DNA from: Omphalotus guepiniiformis
Lineage: Eukaryota; Basidiomycota; Agaricomycetes; Agaricales; Omphalotaceae
Direction of reading: 5' to 3'
DNA length: 64,000 bases
Assembly (NCBI GenBank): GCA_028554645.1
Contig: JAQOOI010000021.1
Span: 2,046,001-2,110,000 of the forward strand
The notes beneath the pieces were generated by a model, which saw only the letters and a list, made by a program, of their open reading frames with translations, had not been told where the DNA came from and did no database searches. Positions 22,732 through 31,745 of this stretch are shown piece by piece. Made by a program: the position numbers and the translations under genes. The first letter of the stretch is position 1, and each line of letters opens with the position of its first letter.

Positions 22732-24057
22732 ATGGCTCGAGGATCCAACAAGACCTGGCCCGAGAGGGATCAATGGTTAAAGGAGACTCAAGAGGCCATT
22801 ACTGCCGCTCAAGCCGTTCAAGCCTTCCCCAAAGCCAGTCCCAAGCTTCTAGGACCAGTCGTGACGGCTCTAGCCGATCATATGGTTTGTTTATTATATT
22901 CTTCAGGCTTCGTCGAGCTCATATTTCTTCATAGTCAAAGCCTTTGAATGCCAAAGTGGTGGCCAAGGATGATATCGCCTTTGATACCTTCCAGAAAGGA
23001 CTCAACACTGTGATAGCTATTACAGAGATTGATGGGGTAAATCGTCCCTACCATCTAAATGGGCTCGAGGAGTTCTTTGCCAAGCTCGAGGTGCTTCGAC
23101 AGCCCACTCGCAAGCGCAAGGTAACTCTCCTCTTTCCTCATTAATCTTTACAAGCTTCATTCTATACTCTTCACAGAACGTTAAATCTCCTCTTATCATC
23201 GAAGACGATGATGATGATGATGAGATCGAGTTCGTCGGAGGTCGGATTGCTTCTACTCCAGTAAGTATCCATATTTCTTAGGTCGAGACTCCGACTTGAC
23301 CTAAGTTTAGGACTATAAAGCCGGACTCGCAGCCGCATTGGGTCTTTCTGCATCCATGCATGCCCCTTCTCAAGAATTAAGCCTTCCACCTGGCCTCAAG
23401 TTCAACAAGAAGGTCAGGGTAAGTGCGGTGTCTTCTTATCCATCATATTATAACTTCGCCGAACGTTCAGGACGTCGCGAATCGTTCTTCTACTCTTTCA
23501 TTGGCCCTCGGCGATGTACCTGGAATGGATGTACGTTCTCGTTCCTACCTCAAGGCCATGTATTACTTATCAGTTGCTCAGGATAACATTGCAGCTGCCA
23601 ATGGCAAGCGCATTCGCCTCGAGCAACCCATTTCCGATCTTCGTGAGGATATTGAGGGTAAGTAAGCATGGGTTCTCCCTGTCTCGACCCTACTGATCAT
23701 ATTGACCAGAGGATAAGACCCTACGAGAAGCCGCCATCGCTACAACTTTCCGTCATATCGCGCTCACTCCATATCTCGAACTGCCCAAGCTTAGCGTCGA
23801 AGCTTTACGCTCAGTTCTCAATTTCCTTCGTACCGAACAAGTCACTCTTCAGCATGCTGTACATTTCCATGCCAATCAATACCAGTTCGTTGTTAAACAG
23901 ATGGACAACATTCAACGAGAGCAATTTAGTCGTCTCTCAGTCGAGGACAAGCAAACCGCTGATTCTTCATCTTCGGAGACCCCTCAAGATGCTACCATGG
24001 AGGAGGCTGGGTCTAGCTCAGCTGATACCACAGCTACCAACTCTAGCAGTGCCTAAG
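22732..24057 (+). CDS. Accessory gene X2 of Gypsy A2: acidic protein, antisense
   Basis: The start is MARGSNKTWPERDQWLKETQ. About five introns are readable (first donor near 22885, others near 23121, 23262, 23419, 23660). The N-terminal part includes PLNAKVVAKDDIAFDTFQKG and PYHLNGLEEFFAKLEVL. A strongly acidic run (EDDDDDDEIEFVGG), a middle part, and a C-terminal helical segment (VTLQHAVHFHANQYQFVVKQ) with a Ser/Thr/Glu tail follow. It has no cysteine cluster. Position, strand, acidic middle and helical end match X2 of B. It is convergent with the integrase frame, 190 bp apart. Function unknown. Confidence 0.65.
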
Positions 24058-24247
24058 TAAGTTTCGTCGATCTCCGTAATCTAGTTCTTTCTAACTGAAT
24101 TGTTGTGAGAATAGGCGCTAGACCCTATATTCAGAGTCTCCAACCTACTTTACACTCCCAACTCATGATATAGTTCCTATACCCTCGTACATATAACTCT
24201 TTTGAGTTTCTTATTACTGTCATTACTTCGAGCCTTCAGAATATCGA

Positions 24248-25612
24248 TTAAGTACCACTTCGACGCAATAGAACAAACTGTTTATTGCTTCTAGTCCGCA
24301 CTCCAGTGATCTCTTCAGGTTCTGCGCTTAAATCCCTCTCAGGAGAAGGATGATCATCTTCTTCATCAGAATCATCTTCATATTCCTCATCTCGAGGCAT
24401 TCTTAAGTTCGGAATGGAGTCAAAAATGTAATCTCGACTTTGTTCGTCGTAAGTATCCTCATCTTCGTTCACCATACGTTCTAACTGTTCTGCAGTAAGG
24501 TCTATGAGGTCTAGCACGTTCGTAGGTAGGTCTATAGGCTCATATCTTGCAAAATGCGGCAGTACGCGAAAGGCAGCAATCTTTTCTTTAAGTACCGAGC
24601 CATCCATTTCAGCAATAATGTAGGCACCACCCTTAGTTCGTCTGATGACAATCATAGGTCCTCTATACCTTGGATACATCTTCCTGTCCAAGCTCTTCTC
24701 AATTTGAGTGTTTCGAACTTGTACTAGAGTTCCAGGTTTGAAATCATAGTCTTTTATTACATGTTCATAATCTTGTTCAAACTTCTTCATAGTTCTTCTT
24801 TTCTCTTCGTCGACCCTGGAAATCATGCCCATAACATGAGTTCTATGCTTTGCCAAGGCTCTAGCCCTGTAGCCGATCAATTCTTCGTAAGTAAGGACTC
24901 TATCTGGTACTTCTACCAACCAAGTTGATTCTATAAGGTCTAGAGGCAGTATTGGTTCTGCTCCAGTTACTAAGAAGTAAGGAGAACATCCAAATCCTCT
25001 TCTAGTTGTTACTCTGTCTGCCCAAAGCACATGTTTGAGAAACCAGTACCAACGTTTAAGATCACCTCCCGTTGCTTTTACTAAAGCTTGACGGATATCA
25101 AAGTGTGCTCTTTCAATCTTTCCATTGGCTTGAGAATTATAGGCTGAGATACGAATCCCTTTAATCCCATACTTCTCTTCCAGCCATTTCAACATTGCAA
25201 TCATGCTTCTAGCATTATCAGTTACCACTTCTTGAGGGCAACCCCATCTACATATTATATCTTCAAAGAACCATTCGCCTAAGGCTCGAGCTGTCTCATC
25301 TCTGATTGCTCGTCCCTCTGACCAAGAAGATAAAGCACATCGGCCATGTACAACGTTCTTACAGCCATTACTAGCCGGAGATACTTTGAATACATCCACA
25401 TGTACCTTCTGGAACAGAGAAGGGGTGTGAGTAAGGGTAGGTGGTATTTTCAATAGCGCTAGAGCTCGATCTTGACATGCCTGACACGTTTTCACGAACC
25501 AGTTGACATCTCGCTCCAGTTCTGGCCACCAGAACCTCTTTTCTATCACAGCCTTCGTAGCATACATTCCTTTGTGTCCCAAATGATCATGAGCACTATG
25601 CAGGATATACAT
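24248..25612 (-). CDS. pol: Integrase part of A2 pol
   Basis: Ty3/Gypsy integrase: zinc module (HSAHDHLGHKG; CQACQDR), core with KVHVDVFKV, EVVTDNARS and Glu in GKIERAHFD, and C-terminal domain KPGTLVQVRNTQIEKSLD. The tail is acidic (DDSDEEDDHPSPERD). The frame is open upstream of 25612 to an in-frame TGA at about 25667, which separates it from the RT frame. The B homologue has a sense codon (YRR) at that place, so the TGA may be a CGA-to-TGA mutation. Confidence 0.88.
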   Translation of the reverse strand: MYILHSAHDHLGHKGMYATKAVIEKRFWWPELERDVNWFVKTCQACQDRALALLKIPPTLTHTPSLFQKVHVDVFKVSPASNGCKNVVHGRCALSSWSEGRAIRDETARALGEWFFEDIICRWGCPQEVVTDNARSMIAMLKWLEEKYGIKGIRISAYNSQANGKIERAHFDIRQALVKATGGDLKRWYWFLKHVLWADRVTTRRGFGCSPYFLVTGAEPILPLDLIESTWLVEVPDRVLTYEELIGYRARALAKHRTHVMGMISRVDEEKRRTMKKFEQDYEHVIKDYDFKPGTLVQVRNTQIEKSLDRKMYPRYRGPMIVIRRTKGGAYIIAEMDGSVLKEKIAAFRVLPHFARYEPIDLPTNVLDLIDLTAEQLERMVNEDEDTYDEQSRDYIFDSIPNLRMPRDEEYEDDSDEEDDHPSPERDLSAEPEEITGVRTRSNKQFVLLRRSGT

Positions 25613-25666
25613 ACGGCGTCCTTTCTCAACTATTAGCTGATGTTGTCCACCAACTTCATCATTTCT

Positions 25667-28123
25667 TCAATACATACGTCCTTTCTTGTCGACGAAGTAT
25701 CGAGACGCCTTCGAAAGAAATTTCTTTCGAGCTCGAGCATCCATCTCATCCAGCATATCCGATTCAGGATGCATTAAGAACTCTTTTATTCTTGGTAGCA
25801 GTCGATCTAGCTCAATCCCTATGGTAGTTCTATGTTCTTCCATATAAGGATGATCATGTTCCCATTCTTCTGTCGATTCAGGAGCTACTAGAACCTGTGC
25901 AAACTGATCTAGAGTCTTTCCTTGTTCAAATAGTATGTGTTCTCGCCAGTAGGCGAATCTTCGTTCTTCTTCAATTAATTCTTGAATATCATCTTCGAAG
26001 TCTTCTACTGACAAGGCTAGACCCTGTAAGTATCCACCTCTAGAGTCTATTTCATGCTTAAAGTCTTCAAAGTCATAAGGGCCCTGCTCATTCTCATCTT
26101 CCTGACGAAACCGCAATGGTTCCCCATCATCTTCATCTAGATAATCTTCCTCTTCAGCAGGTAATCTCTCTGTTGGTTCACTACCCGGTGGTGGTCTAGA
26201 TAGTCCATCAGGTCCATGTATAGACCCCTTGATATGTACCAATTCAAAGTGATACTTTCTTATTTCTTCAATCCAACGATTAATAGTTGCATTTGGGCCA
26301 CTACTTGGGTTATCTAACATCCCTTTTATGTAGCTAGCATCCGTTTCTACAGTTAGATCCCTACAACCATAAGTTTGGTAGTAAGTATGGGCTAGCGCGA
26401 GCTTGAGCCCATATAACTCTCTCTTAGGCTGTGAGAACCTTGCTTCTCGTTCATTTAATGTTATAGATCCAAAGTAGTTATAAAACTTCTTCTTAGGATC
26501 TTTAGGATCTCTTTGGTATAAATAATATCCTACAGCCATCCATGATGTATCCACTGCTAGAGTAATGCCGCTAGACAACGAATAATCAATTGGTTTCAAT
26601 GCAGGAGCATTTCTAATGCCTTCTTTTAATAGCTCGACGGCTTCTAACTCTTTTTCTCCTATCTCAAAGGGAACTTGTGAACTAGTCAACCTCGTGAGGG
26701 GTCTAGCCTTCTTTGCATAGTCTTTAATGAACATCCTGAGTTGTCCTGCAGTCCCCAAGAATGATTTAACGTGTGTACGCTTCGTCCATTGAGTTGCATC
26801 CCATGACAAAATGGTCTTAGCCATCTTTTCTTCAGGTAATTCACCCTCATACGAGACTCTATGTCCCACAACATTTCCTTCTGCGCAGCAAATGAATGCT
26901 TTAGGTCCTGAGAAGGTTCCTCCAGCATGTTTCATTCGTTGAACAATTCTATTCATATTTTGCATGTGTTCCCATACAAATCTTCTAATTCCACTGTTCT
27001 CAGGAATTGTTTCGTATCCTCCACCTTCGAGCTCATATCTAGTAGACGGTCCTTTCACTGGAACATCATCTATATAGGGTCTCGTTATGTGTGGAATTTC
27101 TTCTTTCAATATATAAGTGATATCATCATGATAGATTGGTACTGAGTTAGTCCAACCCATTGGTAGTTTTACAAGTCGGTGAGGGCCAAAAGGAGTTTGA
27201 AACGTCGTCAAATCCCTCGATCCCTCATCTACGAGCCTTTCATCATAGCCTACAAATACATCTAGCAGTCCAATACAAGATCTGCCTGCAAAGCTTCTAG
27301 CTATATCAGCCGTAGCAGGAGGTATGCCTGAGTGTTGAATTGTGACCTTATTTAACGGTTCTAGACTGTGTACTAGCCGTAAACTTTTGCCATCTTTCTT
27401 CAAAACACAGAACCATCTGGATCTATAAGAGGAGCTCGAGGGTTCGTAGACCCCAGAATCAATCTTATCTTTAATTATTTTGCATACATCTCCATAGATC
27501 CCGGGCGGAATAGGTATATTCCTCTCGACCCATGGAGTATGTGGTATAACAGGAAATTTAACAGGTGGAAAGAACTCTGTCTTGAAAGTTCCCCCTTCTG
27601 AAGCTTCCCATGCAAAACCTTTCTCTTGTACCTTCATTAAGTGATGTACTAGCTTCATTTCTTCAGGCCATAAGAAGTCTTCATCATGATTCTTCTCAAT
27701 AATAGCTTTTCTTTCTTCATTATAACGTTCTCCAGGTGTGAAGTCTGGTGGATTTGGTGACAAAGTCGGCATCCCTTCTAGCGGGTCACCAGTTATGTGC
27801 CTTTCTATCCTGAACTCTTCTGGAAGCGTAGTTTTTACTGGTTTCACTTTTATTGCCACAGGTTTGTACTTACTGCCGAATACTGCAAACGGTTTTCGAA
27901 ATCTAGCCTTACTTCCACGAGGTAGGATCCTACAGTGTAAGTTTGGCATTCGCCGAACCATTTTCTCAGTTCGAGCAGCCGTATTGAATACAGTAGCTGC
28001 CTCGAGACCCTCATACGCAGGTCTCGAAGGTACTTTCTCATCCTGTACTCTAGCTTCACGCCAAGTACAATATACCTTGCAATTATCTTCGGTTATTTCC
28101 TTCTTCATGTAGCTTTTAAGCAT
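25667..28123 (-). CDS. pol: Reverse transcriptase/RNase H part of A2 pol
   Basis: RT with WFCVLKKDGKSLRLVHSLEP, the catalytic Asp segment GLLDVFVGYDE and the active site PYIDDVPV; RNase H with AVDTSWMAVGYYLYQ, PKRELYGLKLALA and VETDASYIKG. A connector and zinc-module lead-in follow. The frame is open upstream of the first ATG to about 28296, where it overlaps the protease frame in the -1 register (LEDLTGHQGEVAV), so frameshifting at the protease/RT junction is likely. The YIDD form and GWTNSVPI motif are shared with B, making A and B one lineage. Confidence 0.9.
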   Translation of the reverse strand: MLKSYMKKEITEDNCKVYCTWREARVQDEKVPSRPAYEGLEAATVFNTAARTEKMVRRMPNLHCRILPRGSKARFRKPFAVFGSKYKPVAIKVKPVKTTLPEEFRIERHITGDPLEGMPTLSPNPPDFTPGERYNEERKAIIEKNHDEDFLWPEEMKLVHHLMKVQEKGFAWEASEGGTFKTEFFPPVKFPVIPHTPWVERNIPIPPGIYGDVCKIIKDKIDSGVYEPSSSSYRSRWFCVLKKDGKSLRLVHSLEPLNKVTIQHSGIPPATADIARSFAGRSCIGLLDVFVGYDERLVDEGSRDLTTFQTPFGPHRLVKLPMGWTNSVPIYHDDITYILKEEIPHITRPYIDDVPVKGPSTRYELEGGGYETIPENSGIRRFVWEHMQNMNRIVQRMKHAGGTFSGPKAFICCAEGNVVGHRVSYEGELPEEKMAKTILSWDATQWTKRTHVKSFLGTAGQLRMFIKDYAKKARPLTRLTSSQVPFEIGEKELEAVELLKEGIRNAPALKPIDYSLSSGITLAVDTSWMAVGYYLYQRDPKDPKKKFYNYFGSITLNEREARFSQPKRELYGLKLALAHTYYQTYGCRDLTVETDASYIKGMLDNPSSGPNATINRWIEEIRKYHFELVHIKGSIHGPDGLSRPPPGSEPTERLPAEEEDYLDEDDGEPLRFRQEDENEQGPYDFEDFKHEIDSRGGYLQGLALSVEDFEDDIQELIEEERRFAYWREHILFEQGKTLDQFAQVLVAPESTEEWEHDHPYMEEHRTTIGIELDRLLPRIKEFLMHPESDMLDEMDARARKKFLSKASRYFVDKKGRMY

Positions 28124-28296
28124 AAGGGCAGCCTTGGGATCACTCTCTTCAATGCTAGCTCGAGATGCATATACATATGCCTCAGCCTTCTCATTATTAG
28201 AGAATGTCTCCTCATCAGGCAGTCTATACCCAGTTATTTCATATCTACCATCTTTTCCTAGGCCAATACTTACAGCAACCTCTCCCTGATGGCCTG

Positions 28297-29649
28297 TCAG
28301 ATCTTCGAGGATTGAAAATTTCCATCTTGTGGACTTCTTTCCTCTTCTGCAGCTTTTTGGGTAGCTGGTGTAAGTTTTTCTTCTCCTTCAGGCTTCGGTC
28401 CAATACCTCTGCCTCGTTCATATGTTCCCATTGTGCAGGTCATGCCAGAATTAGGGTCTCGAATCGTTAATTCTTGACTTCCATCCTTATTTGTCTTAAT
28501 ATTACTTTCTGTTAAAACATCGAAGGGTCTTCCCAACAGAACTTTATATGGAGCTTTATCCATCACATGAATCTGCATATAAACGACTATTTCACCAAAG
28601 GTAAACGGTACGTTCCTAGCTAGACCCCTGGTTGGGCTTAGCTGTCCACTAGCACTTTGCATATGGATAACAGTCTTTGGATCCCAGGCTAGACCTAGTC
28701 CCATTGCTATATCCGTGTCCATTGATACTATTTGAGACCCACTGTCAAGTATACACTCGACTGGCCCTTGTTTATTAATATCAGGAAAGATAACTCGCAG
28801 ACTATCACTTGGTCTGGCTACAATGATAATCTTTCCTCGTTCAGATGGCGGAACATCTTCGAGATATTGTTCTACAACATCTACATGGACTAAAGATCCT
28901 GTTTGCAAGCTGCTCGAGCCTTCGAGGACCTGTACAAAGCAGTCTCCCCATGCTAGATCATCAATATCCACTACTTGAGTGTCATATGGCAAAGAGATAG
29001 AATCCTCAGGTAGATCAGTGTCTTCTGGGTTTTCCTCGTCTCTAATCTCTTGTACAAATGCCTTTAGAGGCCTCTTATATACTCGACTATTCTTAGTCTT
29101 TCTATTCAATATTTTCTGCAAAGTAGGGGAAATAGCAATTACTTCTTCCATACTTATAGGTATTTCACTCTTTAATATCTTCGTTGCAACTTCTTCAGCA
29201 ACTCCAGGCCTGTACACGCCACTTTGTAGTTTGTATTCAGGTCCCTTAGGCAAATCAAATGTTACTTTCTTCTTCGCCGAGCCTCGAGACTCTTCTATAT
29301 CCACACTAGGTGTTCTAGCGGTCACTGGGGACGTTTCTAGACCCTCCTTTGGTGGTTGGATTCGTCTCTCAATAGGCTTTATGTTATCAAATGGTCTTTT
29401 ATTTAAGTTTTTCGTTTCCGGGACGTTATGCGCGGGCGCCTCTTTGCCTAATTCGGGCTCAGGGGTTTCCAACGACTCATCCGTCATGTTTATGGGTTTA
29501 TACAAGTGTCGATTAAAGTTCTTAGGACGCTCTAGCACCACTTCGAGGCGTCTAGACGTCTTTCCAGCATTATCTTCCTCCGGAGCTTTGCTGGGAACAG
29601 GGCTAGGTAACTTCTTTGCACCAACTAGCACCTGTTTAAGCTCCTTCAT
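28297..29649 (-). CDS. Protease part of A2 pol
   Basis: About 450 residues. The N-terminal half is charged and low in recognisable domains. The C-terminal half is a retroviral-type aspartic protease: CILDSGSQIVSMDTDIA with the Asp-Ser-Gly triad, then the flap region and VLLGRPFDVL. It starts 8 bp after the gag stop and ends in TGA at 28297, with RT following in the -1 frame. A closely similar protein is encoded at 47336-48541 in B. Confidence 0.85.
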   Translation of the reverse strand: MKELKQVLVGAKKLPSPVPSKAPEEDNAGKTSRRLEVVLERPKNFNRHLYKPINMTDESLETPEPELGKEAPAHNVPETKNLNKRPFDNIKPIERRIQPPKEGLETSPVTARTPSVDIEESRGSAKKKVTFDLPKGPEYKLQSGVYRPGVAEEVATKILKSEIPISMEEVIAISPTLQKILNRKTKNSRVYKRPLKAFVQEIRDEENPEDTDLPEDSISLPYDTQVVDIDDLAWGDCFVQVLEGSSSLQTGSLVHVDVVEQYLEDVPPSERGKIIIVARPSDSLRVIFPDINKQGPVECILDSGSQIVSMDTDIAMGLGLAWDPKTVIHMQSASGQLSPTRGLARNVPFTFGEIVVYMQIHVMDKAPYKVLLGRPFDVLTESNIKTNKDGSQELTIRDPNSGMTCTMGTYERGRGIGPKPEGEEKLTPATQKAAEEERSPQDGNFQSSKI

Positions 29650-29657
29650 CGAAAGTA

Positions 29658-30793
29658 TTAGTTTTTCGAACCTCCAGGAGTGTTTATAGACACTTGTCCA
29701 TCAGACAAGGCCTTATACTCAACTCCCATCCTTTCTAGCTGTTCAAGTACTTGTACAGCCAATGTATCAACTTCATTATTTTCCATTCCCAGGGGGCTAG
29801 CTTCGTGCAGCTGCACCTGGTATGCATTTGGCATAGATTCTACTTCATATAAGAACTGATCTGGGTGGACTTCTACATCCCATCCCTTCTCTTTTGCAAT
29901 TTTCTCAATCTTTTCTTTTCTAGTCTCTTTATCTCCTTCATTTATCCAAGGAAGTGGCGAACCATCCTTTAGTTCCCATCTATTCCTCGCATTTCGCTTC
30001 ATCCATCCCTTACTTACAAAGTGATGTTGAGCTGGACAGTCTTGTGAACCATGTCCTCTGCCTCCACACATGAAACAAGCTAGATCACGGGCAGGCATAA
30101 CTCTACTCGTGTCCAGAAGTCCTCTGTTAGGCATAGAAGACATACCAACATTCGTCGAAGACGCTAGACCCATATTTCCAGTGTTTCTACTTGACATTTG
30201 TACCATCCTTATCAAGGACTTCATCATCTCTTGATTCTGGTTCGTCATAGTGTCTAGCTTCTGGTGAATGGTCTTAATTTTCGTCTCGTTATCATCTACT
30301 GTGTACGAAATCTTTCGTTCCCACTCATTCTGTGCTTCTTCCTGCTTTATAGCAGTTAACCTGTCAGTCATAGATGGTCGGCTCGAGAGGGGTCTAGCTC
30401 CAGTGTTTATGACACCTGGTAGGCTCCAACTCGCTCCTACATCATATAATTCCTCAGGAGGAATAGCACATACAGCTTTTGCAGCTTTTACAACTTGCTC
30501 TAGAGTCCAAGGATCATCTCTTCGACGAACCCCTTCTCCAGTACCATTAGTTGATAATTTTCGAATAACTCTCTTTCTAAACTGTTCTTCTAGAGCAGCT
30601 AGATATCCTTGTACTGCCTCGAAGTTCGAGATGACAGCATGTCCACTCATTAACTTCTTTGCTTCAATCTGATACGCCCTCGAGAAGGCCAAAAGCTTCT
30701 CTAGTTGACCAGATGGCACTAGCATGTACTTTTCAATTACACTCATGAGCCTCTGCTTCGAGCCATATCCGTCCTTATCACTAGAATCCGGAT
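29658..30793 (-). CDS. gag: Gag of A2, C-terminal part (split by KDZ)
   Basis: It continues the reading frame of 42404-42927 after removal of the KDZ element and one target duplication: ...VALLDC joins YPDSSDKDGYG. It contains the rest of the gag core (SFNFEAVQGYLAALE-like helices) and a zinc knuckle CFMCGGRGHGSQDC of the standard C-x2-C-x4-H-x4-C form. It ends with TAA just before protease. The apparent start within the KDZ terminal repeat is an artefact of the insertion. Confidence 0.85.
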
Positions 30794-30801
30794 AGCAGTC
30801 A

Positions 30802-31151
30802 CACCTCAACATCACATGGTTCCCATCAAATAGGCCTGACGTGCGCCCCCGGTTATGCCAAGGCTACAGCCCTTGATCCGGGTGGCTCCTCCACCTGCCA
30901 GTAATTCCGTCAATAATTAGCTTTATTTCTAAATAAGAAAGAGTCCAGAACTCACCTAGAGGCCATCAAGTAGTGAGCTCATCGTTCTCAGGCATCACCA
31001 CGGCAAGTCCCGTGCACCGGTAAGTCCGCACAAATCCGTCCCGTGCTCCCACACGCTCGCCATCGCCATCAACGCCTCATCAGCCCTCCTCATCGTCTCC
31101 CCGCCATCATGCCTCCGCCCTCGCTTAATCCCTCCCCTCTTTCGGCCCTTT
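30802..31151 (+). repeat. Left terminal inverted repeat of the KDZ element
   Basis: About 350 bp, matching the reverse complement of 42046-42395 with no mismatch seen in most of its length; identity ends near CTTTCGGC. The outer end lies flush with the AGCAGTCA duplication. Confidence 0.92.
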
Positions 31152-31239
31152 CGCGCCCACGTGATTAGTAACGAGCTTTACGCACGCCACGCCGTTCAAT
31201 CACTTACTAATCAGCCCACAAACGTCGCCACACTGCTCG

Positions 31240-31500
31240 CTGTCTTTCGTTGCTGTCTTTCGTTGCTGTCTTTCGCCTTTGTCTTTCGCCTCTGTCGTTC
31301 GTCTCTGTCGTTCGTCTCTGTCTTTCATCGCCGTCTTTCATCGCCGTCTTTCATCGCCGTCTTTCATCGCCGTCTTTCATCGCCGTCTTTCATTGCTGTC
31401 TTTCGTCTCTGTCTTGCATCTCTGTCTTTCGTCGTCTCTGTCTTTCGTCGTCTCTGTCTCTCATCGTCTCTGTCTTTCATCGCCGTCGCCTTGTCGCTCG
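31240..31500 (+). repeat. Subterminal tandem repeat, 13-bp CTTTCATCGCCGT-like units
   Basis: Pyrimidine-rich units (CTTTCATCGCCGT, CTTTCGTTGCTGT, CTTTCGTCTCTGT) are repeated about twenty times between the left terminal repeat and the transposase gene. They may be transposase-binding or promoter sequence. Open frames across it are Ser/Leu/Arg low complexity and not credible genes. The rest of 31152-31745 holds no other feature. Confidence 0.75.
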
Positions 31501-31745
31501 AGCATTGGGTTATTGCAGCCATCGTCTCGTCTGTGGATCGTCCTCCGTGCCTCTCTCTGCTGTCACTCGTCGCTGGATTGTCGTCGTCGTGTGGTCCCTA
31601 AATTTTCCTCCATCTCTCTTTCTGTCGTCGCCTCGTTGCTGCATTGTCGCCGTCACCTGCTGCCGTCGCCGTCGTCGCTGTCGCAAGTTCACTTGAAGGC
31701 CATTCTCGTTGCCGCCGCCTTATCTGACATTGTGACGCGCCAACA

